Under the pieces are notes generated by a model. It saw only the letters and a program-made list of their open reading frames with translations, made no database searches and was not told the DNA's origin. A program made the position numbers and the translations under genes. Shown piece by piece: positions 26,522-34,738 of a stretch of DNA of 64,000 bases. The stretch spans positions 1-64,000 of the forward strand of contig NZ_JSYP01000022.1 of the NCBI RefSeq assembly GCF_000813005.1. Reading direction: 5' to 3'. Each line of letters opens with the position of its first letter. The stretch's first letter is position 1. The stretch is from Flavobacterium sp. KMS. GTDB taxonomy: Bacteria; Bacteroidota; Bacteroidia; Flavobacteriales; Flavobacteriaceae.

Positions 26522-27208
26522 ATGGGAATGAGTTATTTAATTCTTGCTGGAGCGATTATGTTATTTAGCTGGTTAGTTAGTTCAAGACTAAAGAGTAAAT
26601 TCGAACAATATTCGAAATTGCAATTACAAAATGGAATGACCGGTGCTGAAATTGCCGAAAAAATGCTTGCCGATAATGGTATCCGTGATGTTAGAGTAAT
26701 TTCGACTCCAGGTCAGTTAACAGACCACTATAATCCAGTAGATAAAACAGTAAATTTAAGTGAGGCCGTTTACAACCAACGTAATGCCGCTGCAGCTGCT
26801 GTTGCCGCACACGAATGTGGACACGCTGTACAACATGCAGTAGGTTATCAATGGTTAACGATGCGTTCTAAATTAGTGCCAATCGTAAGTGTAGCTTCGA
26901 CTTATATGCAATGGATCTTGCTTGCAGGTATCCTAATGCTTCGTAGCTTTCCGCAATTATTACTAATTGGGATTATCATTTTTGCAGCAACTACAATCTT
27001 TTCGATTGTGACTTTGCCTGTAGAATATGATGCTAGTAATCGTGCTCTTGCTTGGTTAGAAAGTAAACGAATGCTTACACAACAAGAACAAGCTGGTGCA
27101 AAAGATGCTTTAAAATGGGCTGCAAGAACATATGTAGTAGCTGCTATTGGTTCGATTGCTACTTTATTATATTATGTCTCTATTTATATGGGAGGAAGAA
27201 GAAATTAA
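26522..27208 (+). CDS. YugP-like membrane zinc metallopeptidase
   Basis: 228 residues, usual for the Zn_peptidase_2 family. N-terminal membrane helix, the zinc motif AAHECGHAVQH near residue 97, two central helices (about 118-165), and a C-terminal helix. The third zinc ligand probably lies in the LPVEYDASNRALAWLE segment. Such proteases sit in the inner membrane; physiological substrates are unknown. Stands alone, followed by a microsatellite and terminator. Confidence 0.9.
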   Translation: MGMSYLILAGAIMLFSWLVSSRLKSKFEQYSKLQLQNGMTGAEIAEKMLADNGIRDVRVISTPGQLTDHYNPVDKTVNLSEAVYNQRNAAAAAVAAHECGHAVQHAVGYQWLTMRSKLVPIVSVASTYMQWILLAGILMLRSFPQLLLIGIIIFAATTIFSIVTLPVEYDASNRALAWLESKRMLTQQEQAGAKDALKWAARTYVVAAIGSIATLLYYVSIYMGGRRN

Positions 27209-27212
27209 TTAG

Positions 27213-27345
27213 TTCTAAGGTTCTAAGGTTCTAAGGTTCTAAGGTTCTAAGGTTCTAAGGTTCTAAGGTTCTAAGGTTCTAAGGTTCTAAGGTTCTAAGG
27301 TTCTAAGGTTCTAAGGTTCTAAGGTTCTAAGGTTCTAAGGTTCTA
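27213..27345. repeat. Perfect 8-bp tandem array, 16 copies plus partial
   Basis: The unit TTCTAAGG is repeated 16 times without a single error from 27213 to 27340, then TTCTA. It lies between the protease stop codon (26522-27208) and its terminator, so it is transcribed in the 3' untranslated region. The perfection implies recent slippage-driven growth. Single copies of similar words occur at 31700-31740. Confidence 0.97.
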
Positions 27346-27350
27346 TAAAA

Positions 27351-27380
27351 AAATCCGTTTTTTACAAAACGGATTTTTTT
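27351..27380. terminator. Terminator after the zinc protease
   Basis: AAATCCGTTTT (27351-27361) pairs with AAAACGGATTT (27366-27376), followed by T's. Confidence 0.8.
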
Positions 27381-27401
27381 ATTTATACGATTTTGTTTTG
27401 T

Positions 27402-27435
27402 AATCCTGCAAGGTTAAAAGAAACCTTACAGGATT
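27402..27435. repeat. CCTGCAAGG-type palindromic repeat, copy 1
   Basis: AATCCTGCAAGGTT and AACCTTACAGGATT pair around a short loop. Two related copies lie at 29855-29888 and 29986-30018, so this is a dispersed palindromic family. Confidence 0.7.
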
Positions 27436-27563
27436 CGTGCATTAACTAATTTCAAAGGAAAAAACCAATAAATAAGACTTATTAAGAGGATAAAAAGTGC
27501 TTTTTCATAAAACAAGAAAACAAATTATTCTTACATTTGATTTCTAAATTAATTAGATTTAAA

Positions 27564-28697
27564 ATGGGGATATTTGATAGGTTAAAAAATGAGTTTCTAG
27601 ATATTATCGAATTTATAGATAATAGCAATAACACTCTTGTTTACAGATTTGAAAGATTTCAGAACGAAATAAAGAACAATAGTAAACTTATTGTTAGAGA
27701 AGGCCAACAAGCCATCTTTATGAATGAAGGTAAGATTGCCGATATTTTTAACGCAGGAACTTACAATTTAAATACCCAAAACTTACCTATTTTATCTACT
27801 TTAAAAGGCTGGAAATACGATTTTAACAGTCCATTTAAAGCAGAGGTTTATTTTATAAACACTCGAAATTTCATCGACCAAAAATGGGGAACAAAAAACC
27901 CTTTAATTTTAAATGATGACCGTTTTGGAATGCTTGAAATTAGAGCCTTTGGAACTTATACTTTTAAAATTGTCGATGCTCAAAAATTCATATTAGAAAT
28001 TGTTGGTACTGACGGGCATTTTACTACCGAAGAAATTAACGAACAATTAAAAAGCATAATAGTATCTCGTTTTACCGATGCTATAGGCGAAGCCAACTTA
28101 CCTATAGAATCTTATGTAGGTAACACTAGTGAGCTTTCGGCTACCGTCTTTACTATCATGAAAGATGATTTTGCTGCTTACGGAATTGAGCTTAGCAAAT
28201 TCTTACTTGAAAACACTTCTATGCCAGAGGATGTTAAGAAAGAGATTTTTGAATTAAGTCGCCTTAACAAGATTGACATGAAAAAGTTTACGCAGTATAA
28301 AACAGCTCAATCTATTGAAAAAGCTGCCGAAAATCCATCTGGAATAGCTGGAACTGCCTTTAGTTTTGGAACTGGTATGAATATGGCGAGACAAATGATG
28401 CAATCTTTTGAAGAGCCTTTTCAAACAAGCTCTTTCTCCTCTTTTTCGAGTCATCAGATGCCTCCTCAAGCACCACCGCCTTTACCAACAACGGGAATAA
28501 CATATTTTGTAGCTATAAATAATGCGCAAGCTGGACCTTTTAACGAAAGTCAGATTTCGCTTTTAATTGAAAAAGGACAACTATTAGCAGATACTTTGGT
28601 ATGGAATCAAGGTATGACGGGATGGGAAAAAGCATCGAGTGTTCCTGGATTGCAAAACTTATTTTCTCAAACTCCTCCTCCTCTACCTAACATCTAA
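27564..28697 (+). CDS. SPFH-domain protein with C-terminal GYF_2 domain
   Basis: 377 residues from MGIFDRLKNEF; a start 27 nt earlier is possible but adds a non-conserved tail. The SPFH/virion-core-like domain spans about 30-250, with IVREGQQAIFMNEGKIADIF and FGMLEIRAFGTYTFKI as in B. subtilis YdjI. A Gly/Met-rich linker and PPPLP stretches lead to a GYF_2 module (YFVAINNAQAGPF, VWNQGMTGWEKASSV), which usually binds proline-rich peptides; the flanking PPPLP motifs could be ligands. Next comes a zinc-ribbon membrane protein 8 nt away. The pair resembles parts of the ydjGHI membrane-stress system, but no PspA is present. Confidence 0.85.
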   Translation: MGIFDRLKNEFLDIIEFIDNSNNTLVYRFERFQNEIKNNSKLIVREGQQAIFMNEGKIADIFNAGTYNLNTQNLPILSTLKGWKYDFNSPFKAEVYFINTRNFIDQKWGTKNPLILNDDRFGMLEIRAFGTYTFKIVDAQKFILEIVGTDGHFTTEEINEQLKSIIVSRFTDAIGEANLPIESYVGNTSELSATVFTIMKDDFAAYGIELSKFLLENTSMPEDVKKEIFELSRLNKIDMKKFTQYKTAQSIEKAAENPSGIAGTAFSFGTGMNMARQMMQSFEEPFQTSSFSSFSSHQMPPQAPPPLPTTGITYFVAINNAQAGPFNESQISLLIEKGQLLADTLVWNQGMTGWEKASSVPGLQNLFSQTPPPLPNI

Positions 28698-28705
28698 TTT
28701 ATAAA

Positions 28706-29767
28706 ATGGAAAACGCCGAAATTAAAAACGAAACATTAAAAGCTTTCGACTGTAATAATTGTGGAGCTGGATTAAAATATAAGCCAGGAACAACTACCTT
28801 AATATGCGAATATTGTAATACCAAAAATAACATCCCACAGGGACAAACGATTATTGAAGAAAATGATTTTGTAGCTTATCTTGAAAAATTAGAGTCCGAA
28901 AATTCAGTTGTTGAAGAAACATTGCAGTGCAAAAGTTGTGGTGCTGCTTCGACTATAAATATAAATTCAAAATCTTCGGATTGTCCGTATTGCAACACTC
29001 CATTAATGGATGGCAATAAAAAAGAAGATAAAACTATAAAGCCTCAATACTTATTGCCTTTTAAAATAGACAAACAAAAGGCATCTCTATTGGCTTATAA
29101 TTGGGCAAAAGACACTTGGTTTACAAAAAAAATCCAACCGTCTTCTATCGATTTATCTGGAGTTTATGTTCCTCATTGGACATATGACATGCAAACCAGC
29201 ACAAATTATGCACTGGAAAGAAAACAAGTAAACGGTAACAATACTTATACGCAATCTACTTCGGGGAATCTTTCTCTCTCTTTTGATGATGTTGTGGTTC
29301 CTGCTTCTGGAACTGTAGATGCGAGTTTGCTAACAAAAGTAGGTCCTTGGATTACCAAGAATCTTGTTAATACAAACGACCAATATCTGAGTGATTATAT
29401 TGTAGAGAAATATAAAATAAGTTTAAAACAAGGTTTTTACGTAGGTAAAAGAGCTGTTGACGAAGCTATTCGTCAAAAAGTAAGCTCTCAATTTGGAATA
29501 GGCGGTAGTACAACAATTAAGTCTATCCAGAGTCAATATCATAATATAAAATTCAAACATATTTTATTACCACTTTATGTTGTTACTTATGATTATAATG
29601 GCAAAAAAAATATTCTTTACATTAATGGTAATACCGGAGTTGTAGCTGGCATAAGACCTAAGAGCCCTATTCATAATTTTTTTAAGAAAGTTGCAATAGT
29701 TCTTTTTATAATTACAGGTGCTCTTGTATTACTACTTATTTTATTGACTTGGTTCGGCGCTGCTTAA
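28706..29767 (+). CDS. Double zinc-ribbon membrane protein
   Basis: 353 residues. Two zinc ribbons at the N-terminus: CNNCGAGL...CEYCN (about 15-45) and CKSCGAAS...CPYCN (about 75-105). A central region of unknown fold follows (about 115-310) and one C-terminal membrane helix (IVLFIITGALVLLLILL). This layout matches zinc-ribbon proteins paired with SPFH proteins (B. subtilis YdjG-like). It probably faces the cytoplasm and docks the neighbouring SPFH protein at the membrane (inference). Confidence 0.85.
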   Translation: MENAEIKNETLKAFDCNNCGAGLKYKPGTTTLICEYCNTKNNIPQGQTIIEENDFVAYLEKLESENSVVEETLQCKSCGAASTININSKSSDCPYCNTPLMDGNKKEDKTIKPQYLLPFKIDKQKASLLAYNWAKDTWFTKKIQPSSIDLSGVYVPHWTYDMQTSTNYALERKQVNGNNTYTQSTSGNLSLSFDDVVVPASGTVDASLLTKVGPWITKNLVNTNDQYLSDYIVEKYKISLKQGFYVGKRAVDEAIRQKVSSQFGIGGSTTIKSIQSQYHNIKFKHILLPLYVVTYDYNGKKNILYINGNTGVVAGIRPKSPIHNFFKKVAIVLFIITGALVLLLILLTWFGAA

Positions 29768-29811
29768 TGGGATAATGTCTCAATGAGAAAATGAGAAAAT
29801 TAGATAATTAT

Positions 29812-29850
29812 AAACCCGATAGATCTAAAAGCCTATCGGGTTTGTTTTTT
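29812..29850 (+). terminator. Terminator after the zinc-ribbon gene
   Basis: AAACCCGATAG (29812-29822) pairs perfectly with CTATCGGGTTT (29833-29843), followed by a T tract. Confidence 0.85.
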
Positions 29851-29854
29851 TTAT

Positions 29855-29888
29855 AATCCTGCAAGGTTTTAGAAACCTTGTAGGTATT
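29855..29888. repeat. CCTGCAAGG-type palindromic repeat, copy 2
   Basis: AATCCTGCAAGGTT then AACCTTGTAGGTATT. Same family as 27402-27435; arms pair. Confidence 0.7.
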
Positions 29889-29985
29889 ATTCTAATTTTG
29901 TTGATGCTAATAAATTCTGTATTGTTATTCTAACAATCCCCAAGCTTCGGGATAAAACTTGTTAGGTATTTTTTTATTGATTCTT

Positions 29986-30018
29986 ATACCTACAAGGTTA
30001 AAAAAACCTTGCAGGATT
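29986..30018. repeat. CCTGCAAGG-type palindromic repeat, copy 3
   Basis: ATACCTACAAGGTT then AACCTTGCAGGATT, i.e. the inverse of copy 2, about 100 nt away, so copies 2 and 3 could also pair with each other. Nothing coding is visible in the 29768-30250 gap. Confidence 0.7.
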
Positions 30019-30080
30019 TGTACATTATCTAATTTTCACATTAACACATTATCTAATTACCTTATTTTACTCCCACTTCT

Positions 30081-30160
30081 AGCCCTGATAGTAGCGGCAT
30101 CCTTTATGTTTTTTCTTTAAAAACATAAAGATATAGCGGATAGCAGGAAATAGCTCCTTA
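30081..30160 (+). repeat. Structured dispersed element, copy B
   Basis: AGCCCTGAT, then GCGGCATCC, an inner hairpin with TTTATGTTTT/AAAACATAAA arms, then GATATAGC and AGCAGGA with an AGCTCCTTA tail. Same flanks as copies A and C, different hairpin. It ends 90 nt before asnS. Confidence 0.75.
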
Positions 30161-30250
30161 CTTCGCAACTCCTTATGGCAATTACAAACATTTCGATTAT
30201 ATTTGCATTTCGATTGAAAGACAATTTTTAATATCAATTCTAAAATTAAA

Positions 30251-31699
30251 ATGAGACACACAAAAGTTAAAGACTTATTAAACAGTACTACGACGCTTCA
30301 GGAGGTTAATGCAAAAGGATGGGTAAGAACTTTTAGAAATAATCAGTTCATCGCTCTTAATGACGGTTCTACCATTAATAATATACAATGTGTTGTTGAT
30401 TTTGAAAATACACCAGACGAAACTTTAAAGAGAATTACTACTGGTGCTGCGATTTCTGTAACAGGAAATTTAATTGAAAGTAAAGGTGCTGGTCAGAGTG
30501 TTGAAATTCAGGTTACAAAACTGGAAATCTTAGGAGATTCAGACGCTGAGAAATTCCCAATACAACCAAAAAATAAACCAAGTTTAGATTTCTTACGTGA
30601 AAATGCGCATTTACGTGTACGTACGAATATGTTTGGTGCAATTATGCGTGTACGTTCGGTATTATCATTTGCTGTACATAGCTATTTTCAACAAAAAGGT
30701 TTTGTGTATGTAAATACGCCAATCATTACTGGATCTGATGCTGAAGGTGCTGGAGAAATGTTTAAAGTTACGGCTTTACCATTTGATAATACTCCAAGAA
30801 CTCAAGATGGAAAAGTAAATTATAAAGAAGATTTCTTTGAAAAAGAAACAAACTTAACCGTTTCGGGACAATTAGAAGGAGAAACGTATGCAATGGCTTT
30901 GGGTCAGATTTATACTTTTGGACCAACTTTTAGAGCAGAAAATTCTAATACTTCTCGTCACTTGGCAGAATTTTGGATGATTGAGCCTGAAGTTGCTTTC
31001 AATAATCTTGATGACAACATGGATTTGGCTGAAGATTTTATTCAGTACGTAATTAAATACGCTTTAGACAATTGTAAGGATGATTTAAAATTCCTAGAAG
31101 CTAGACTTCTAGATGAAGAAAAATCTAAACCTCAGGCAGACAGAAGCGAAATGGCTTTGTTAGAGAAATTAAACTTCGTTTTAGAGAACAACTTTAAACG
31201 TGTTTCTTATACGGAAGCTATTGATATCTTAAGAGATTCTACTCCAAATAAAAAGAAAAAATTCAACTATATCATTAACGAATGGGGAGCTGATTTACAA
31301 TCGGAGCACGAGCGTTACTTGGTAGAAAAACACTTTAAATGTCCGGTAATTTTATTTGATTACCCAGCCAACATAAAAGCGTTTTATATGCGTTTAAATG
31401 ATAACACTGAACCAGGAAAAGAAACAGTTCGCGCAATGGATATCCTTTTCCCTGGAATTGGAGAAATCGTAGGAGGTTCAGAAAGAGAAGAACGTTACGA
31501 CGTTTTAATCGAAAAGATGAAAGCCTTAGAAATAGACGAAGAAGAATTATCATGGTATTTAGACACCAGAAGATTTGGATCGGCTACACACGCAGGTTTC
31601 GGACTTGGATTTGAAAGACTTGTTCTTTTTGTAACTGGAATGACAAACATTAGAGACGTAATTCCTTTCCCGAGAACTCCTGGAAATGCAGAGTTTTAA
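30251..31699 (+). CDS. asnS: Asparaginyl-tRNA synthetase
   Basis: 482 residues. Class IIb synthetase that charges tRNA-Asn. An N-terminal OB-fold anticodon-binding domain (about 1-110) includes VNAKGWVRTFRNNQFIALND. The catalytic core carries motif 2 (GPTFRAENSNTSRHLAEFWM) and motif 3 (GFGLGFERLVLFVTGMTNIRD). The family is distinguished from AspRS by these blocks and by the overall length. Alone in its transcription unit, next to rpoN. Confidence 0.98.
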   Translation: MRHTKVKDLLNSTTTLQEVNAKGWVRTFRNNQFIALNDGSTINNIQCVVDFENTPDETLKRITTGAAISVTGNLIESKGAGQSVEIQVTKLEILGDSDAEKFPIQPKNKPSLDFLRENAHLRVRTNMFGAIMRVRSVLSFAVHSYFQQKGFVYVNTPIITGSDAEGAGEMFKVTALPFDNTPRTQDGKVNYKEDFFEKETNLTVSGQLEGETYAMALGQIYTFGPTFRAENSNTSRHLAEFWMIEPEVAFNNLDDNMDLAEDFIQYVIKYALDNCKDDLKFLEARLLDEEKSKPQADRSEMALLEKLNFVLENNFKRVSYTEAIDILRDSTPNKKKKFNYIINEWGADLQSEHERYLVEKHFKCPVILFDYPANIKAFYMRLNDNTEPGKETVRAMDILFPGIGEIVGGSEREERYDVLIEKMKALEIDEEELSWYLDTRRFGSATHAGFGLGFERLVLFVTGMTNIRDVIPFPRTPGNAEF

Positions 31700-31832
31700 T
31701 AAAAAGTTCCTAAGATGCTAAGGCACTAAGGTTCTAAGTTTTTAAAACAAGAAAAATATTTTAAACGAATTTTAATTCAACACTATAATGATACTTAGTG
31801 CCTCAGAGCCTTAGTAACTTAGTCACTTTTTT

Positions 31833-33296
31833 ATGCTAAAGCAATTTTTAAATTTAAAATTATCTCAGAAATTATCTCCTCAGCAAATTCAGTTGATGAA
31901 GTTAATTCAATTGCCTACGCAAGCTTTTGAGCAACGTTTATTAGAAGAAATGAACGAAAATCCGGCTCTTGAAGCTGGAAAAGAAGAAGAGTACGAAGCT
32001 GACGAATTTGCTAATGAAGAATACGATGATTATGATGATGCTGAATCGGACAGAATCGAAGCAGACGACATTAACATCGACGAATATTTAAGCGACGACG
32101 ATACTCCGGATTATAAAACGCAAGCCAATAATTATAGTGATGACGACCAGGAACGCGAAACTCCATTTGCATCGCCTGTTAGTTTTCATCAGGATTTAAT
32201 TAATCAGTTAAATACTTTTATCTTAAATGATGAAGAGCGTGAAATAGCCGAATTCCTTGTAGGAAGCATCGATGATATGGGTTACATACGAAGAAGTATT
32301 CCCGATATTGTAGATGATATGGCATTTACGCAAGGTATTTATACCGATGAGGCAATGGTCGAAAAAATGCTGAATGTAATTCACGAACTAGAACCTTCGG
32401 GCGTTGGTGCACGTGATTTGCAGGAATGTTTATTGCTACAATTAAAACATAGAACTCCAACAGAATACGTAGAATTGGCAATTGATATTATCGAAAACCA
32501 ATTTGATGCTTTTACCAAAAAGCACTACGATAAACTGTTACAAAAATATAATGTTTCGAATGAGCAACTTAAAAAAGCAGTTCATGAAATAGAAAAATTA
32601 AATCCTAAACCAGGTGGTGCATTTACAGGAAACAATAAAGTTACCGAGAATGTAGTTCCCGATTTTGCGATACGTATTGTTGACGGCGAGCTTGAATTGA
32701 CCTTAAACGGAAGAAATGCTCCATCGTTACACGTTTCTAAAGATTATCAGGAAATGATGCAAACGTATAAGGATTCCAGAGATAAATCGACAGCTCAAAA
32801 AGATGCTGTACAGTTTATAAAACAAAAACTGGATTCGGCTAAATGGTTTATCGACGCAATCAGACAACGTCAGGAAACATTATTTGTAACCATGAATGCG
32901 ATTATGCATTATCAGGAAGAATACTTCCTGGATGGTGACGAAACCAAACTAAAACCGATGATTCTTAAAGATATCGCCGATATGGTTGGGTTGGATATTT
33001 CGACAATTTCGCGTGTTGCAAACAGTAAATATGTTGAAACTCCTTATGGAACAAAACTGATAAAAGAATTCTTCTCGGAAGCAATGAAGAATGATCAGGG
33101 CGAAGATGTGTCAACTCTAGAAATCAAGAAGATTTTACAAAATACAATCGAAGAAGAAGACAAAAGAAAACCTCTTCCTGATGATCAGCTTGCCGAAATT
33201 CTAAAAGAAAAAGGATATCCTATTGCTCGAAGAACTATTGCAAAATATCGTGAGCAACTTGATATTCCTGTAGCAAGAATGCGTAAAAAAATGTAA
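31833..33296 (+). CDS. rpoN: RNA polymerase sigma-54 factor
   Basis: 487 residues. The N-terminal activator-interacting region reads LSQKLSPQQIQLMKLIQLP with Gln/Leu-rich helices. An acidic linker (about 55-115) precedes the core-binding domain. The RpoN box is near the C-terminus: ARRTIAKYREQL, one change from the classical ARRTVAKYRE. It directs RNA polymerase to -24/-12 promoters and needs AAA+ activators; one is encoded at 63126-64000. The gap after asnS contains inverted CTAAGG-type words. Confidence 0.97.
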   Translation: MLKQFLNLKLSQKLSPQQIQLMKLIQLPTQAFEQRLLEEMNENPALEAGKEEEYEADEFANEEYDDYDDAESDRIEADDINIDEYLSDDDTPDYKTQANNYSDDDQERETPFASPVSFHQDLINQLNTFILNDEEREIAEFLVGSIDDMGYIRRSIPDIVDDMAFTQGIYTDEAMVEKMLNVIHELEPSGVGARDLQECLLLQLKHRTPTEYVELAIDIIENQFDAFTKKHYDKLLQKYNVSNEQLKKAVHEIEKLNPKPGGAFTGNNKVTENVVPDFAIRIVDGELELTLNGRNAPSLHVSKDYQEMMQTYKDSRDKSTAQKDAVQFIKQKLDSAKWFIDAIRQRQETLFVTMNAIMHYQEEYFLDGDETKLKPMILKDIADMVGLDISTISRVANSKYVETPYGTKLIKEFFSEAMKNDQGEDVSTLEIKKILQNTIEEEDKRKPLPDDQLAEILKEKGYPIARRTIAKYREQLDIPVARMRKKM

Positions 33297-33365
33297 TTAT
33301 TTTTTTTACCATTAAGAAATTAAGAAAATTAAAGTTTTAATTCTTCTATTAATTAAACATAAAAA

Positions 33366-33407
33366 GAAACCCGACAATTAATTAATAATTGTCGGGTTTC
33401 TTTTTTG
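33366..33407. terminator. Bidirectional terminator between rpoN and the next gene
   Basis: GAAACCCGACAATTA and TAATTGTCGGGTTTC pair around ATTAA, with A and T tracts on either side. Confidence 0.85.
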
Positions 33408-33415
33408 TAATTTCT

Positions 33416-33862
33416 TTATTTATACTGCTCAGGAATTATTTTTATCTTGAATAAAAACTCATTCTTTTTATCGTTATAACTATAAATCAGAGTAAAATTA
33501 TTATCTCTAAAATCCTTAAGTCCCGGATTTGCCTTGGCAGTACTTAGCAAACTTTCTTCGATGTTCTTGCTTAAAGCACCAACATCTGTAGTTTCTTTGT
33601 CGTTATTTACTAAGGTTAAATTATATTGAGCAACTCTTTCCTGAATTAAACTAACGCTATCTAAACGGATTCCTTCCTGAATCGTTAATGGACAATTTTT
33701 ATTGTACTTATTAACCAATTCTGTCATATGTTTATCGACAGCAGATGGTCCTTTAAAAAAATAATACTGAATTAAATTTGCACAAATTGCCAGAATCGCC
33801 ACAATTACAACTGCTATTATTACTTGCGTAATTACTTTTCTTTTCTTGCTTTTTTCCTGCAT
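33416..33862 (-). CDS. Membrane-anchored protein of unknown function
   Basis: 148 residues. A basic N-terminus (MQEKSKKRKV) precedes one membrane helix (about 11-34); the remaining 110 residues should lie in the periplasm. The distal part has a helix-strand pattern ('CPLTIQEGIRLDSVSL', 'LIYSYNDKKNEFLFKIKI'), with no motif I recognise. Encoded 40 nt downstream of tdk on the same strand, so possibly cotranscribed. Confidence 0.7.
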   Translation of the reverse strand: MQEKSKKRKVITQVIIAVVIVAILAICANLIQYYFFKGPSAVDKHMTELVNKYNKNCPLTIQEGIRLDSVSLIQERVAQYNLTLVNNDKETTDVGALSKNIEESLLSTAKANPGLKDFRDNNFTLIYSYNDKKNEFLFKIKIIPEQYK

Positions 33863-33902
33863 TATTATTTATTTAGTTATTGTTTCCAGAAAAATAGTAA
33901 GT

Positions 33903-34493
33903 CTATTTTTCCTGATTCTTTTTCATCGCATTATAATAAGCTGCACGGCTTAACGGCTCATATTCTTCGGTTTCGCCTAACATAACCAATTTATCATTGT
34001 CGGTTTTACGGAAACTATAATTAGCCAGATTTCCTGTTCTTGTACAAACAGCGTGAACTTTAGTTACATATTCGGCTGTAGCCATAAGTCCCGGCATTGG
34101 CCCAAACGGATTTCCTTTAAAATCCATGTCCAATCCTGCTACAATTACACGAATTCCCTGATTAGCAAGGTCGTTACAAACGGTAATAATTTCGTCGTCA
34201 AAAAACTGAGCTTCATCAATCCCGATAACATCACAGCCTTGTGCAAGAATAGCAATATTTGCTGCTGCAGGAACTGGTGTTGAACGAATTTCGTTTGCAT
34301 CATGCGACACAACCATTTCGTCATGATAACGGGTATCAATAGCTGGTTTAAAAATTTCGACCTTTTGCTTGGCGAATTGAGCTCGTTTTAATCTGCGGAT
34401 TAATTCTTCGGTTTTACCCGAAAACATTGACCCACAAATAACTTCAATCCATCCAAATTGTTCTTTGTGATTTACTGTATTTTCGAGAAACAT
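33903..34493 (-). CDS. tdk: Thymidine kinase (type II)
   Basis: 196 residues. Salvage enzyme that phosphorylates thymidine to dTMP. P-loop CGSMFSGKTEELIRRL at about 20-35, catalytic-region DEAQFFDD near 100, and the thymidine-binding lasso region with VHAVCTRTGNLANYSFR near 150. The Cys-x-x-Cys pairs that bind structural zinc in many type II kinases are incomplete: one Cys remains in the lasso and none near the C-terminus. Confidence 0.95.
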   Translation of the reverse strand: MFLENTVNHKEQFGWIEVICGSMFSGKTEELIRRLKRAQFAKQKVEIFKPAIDTRYHDEMVVSHDANEIRSTPVPAAANIAILAQGCDVIGIDEAQFFDDEIITVCNDLANQGIRVIVAGLDMDFKGNPFGPMPGLMATAEYVTKVHAVCTRTGNLANYSFRKTDNDKLVMLGETEEYEPLSRAAYYNAMKKNQEK

Positions 34494-34738
34494 TTTGTAT
34501 TTTTCTACCTTTAAAGATGAATAGTTTTTATTACTTTGTACTGGTAATAAATCAACATAAAAATTCGATACTTTTACGTTTTTTCAAAAGTAGAAAATTT
34601 TTATCAAATCAAAGATTCGGGAGCATTAATTTAAAGAAATAAAAAAAATATTGCACAATGTTTCTTTCATTTTTTGATTTTCATCAAAAAGAATACGCAT
34701 TAATAAACAAGCCTAACACATTATAATTTTCAAACGTT

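Noticed and set aside
27213..27345. CRISPR-like array
   Set aside because: The 8-bp units are head-to-tail without spacers; no cas genes are present. It is a microsatellite.
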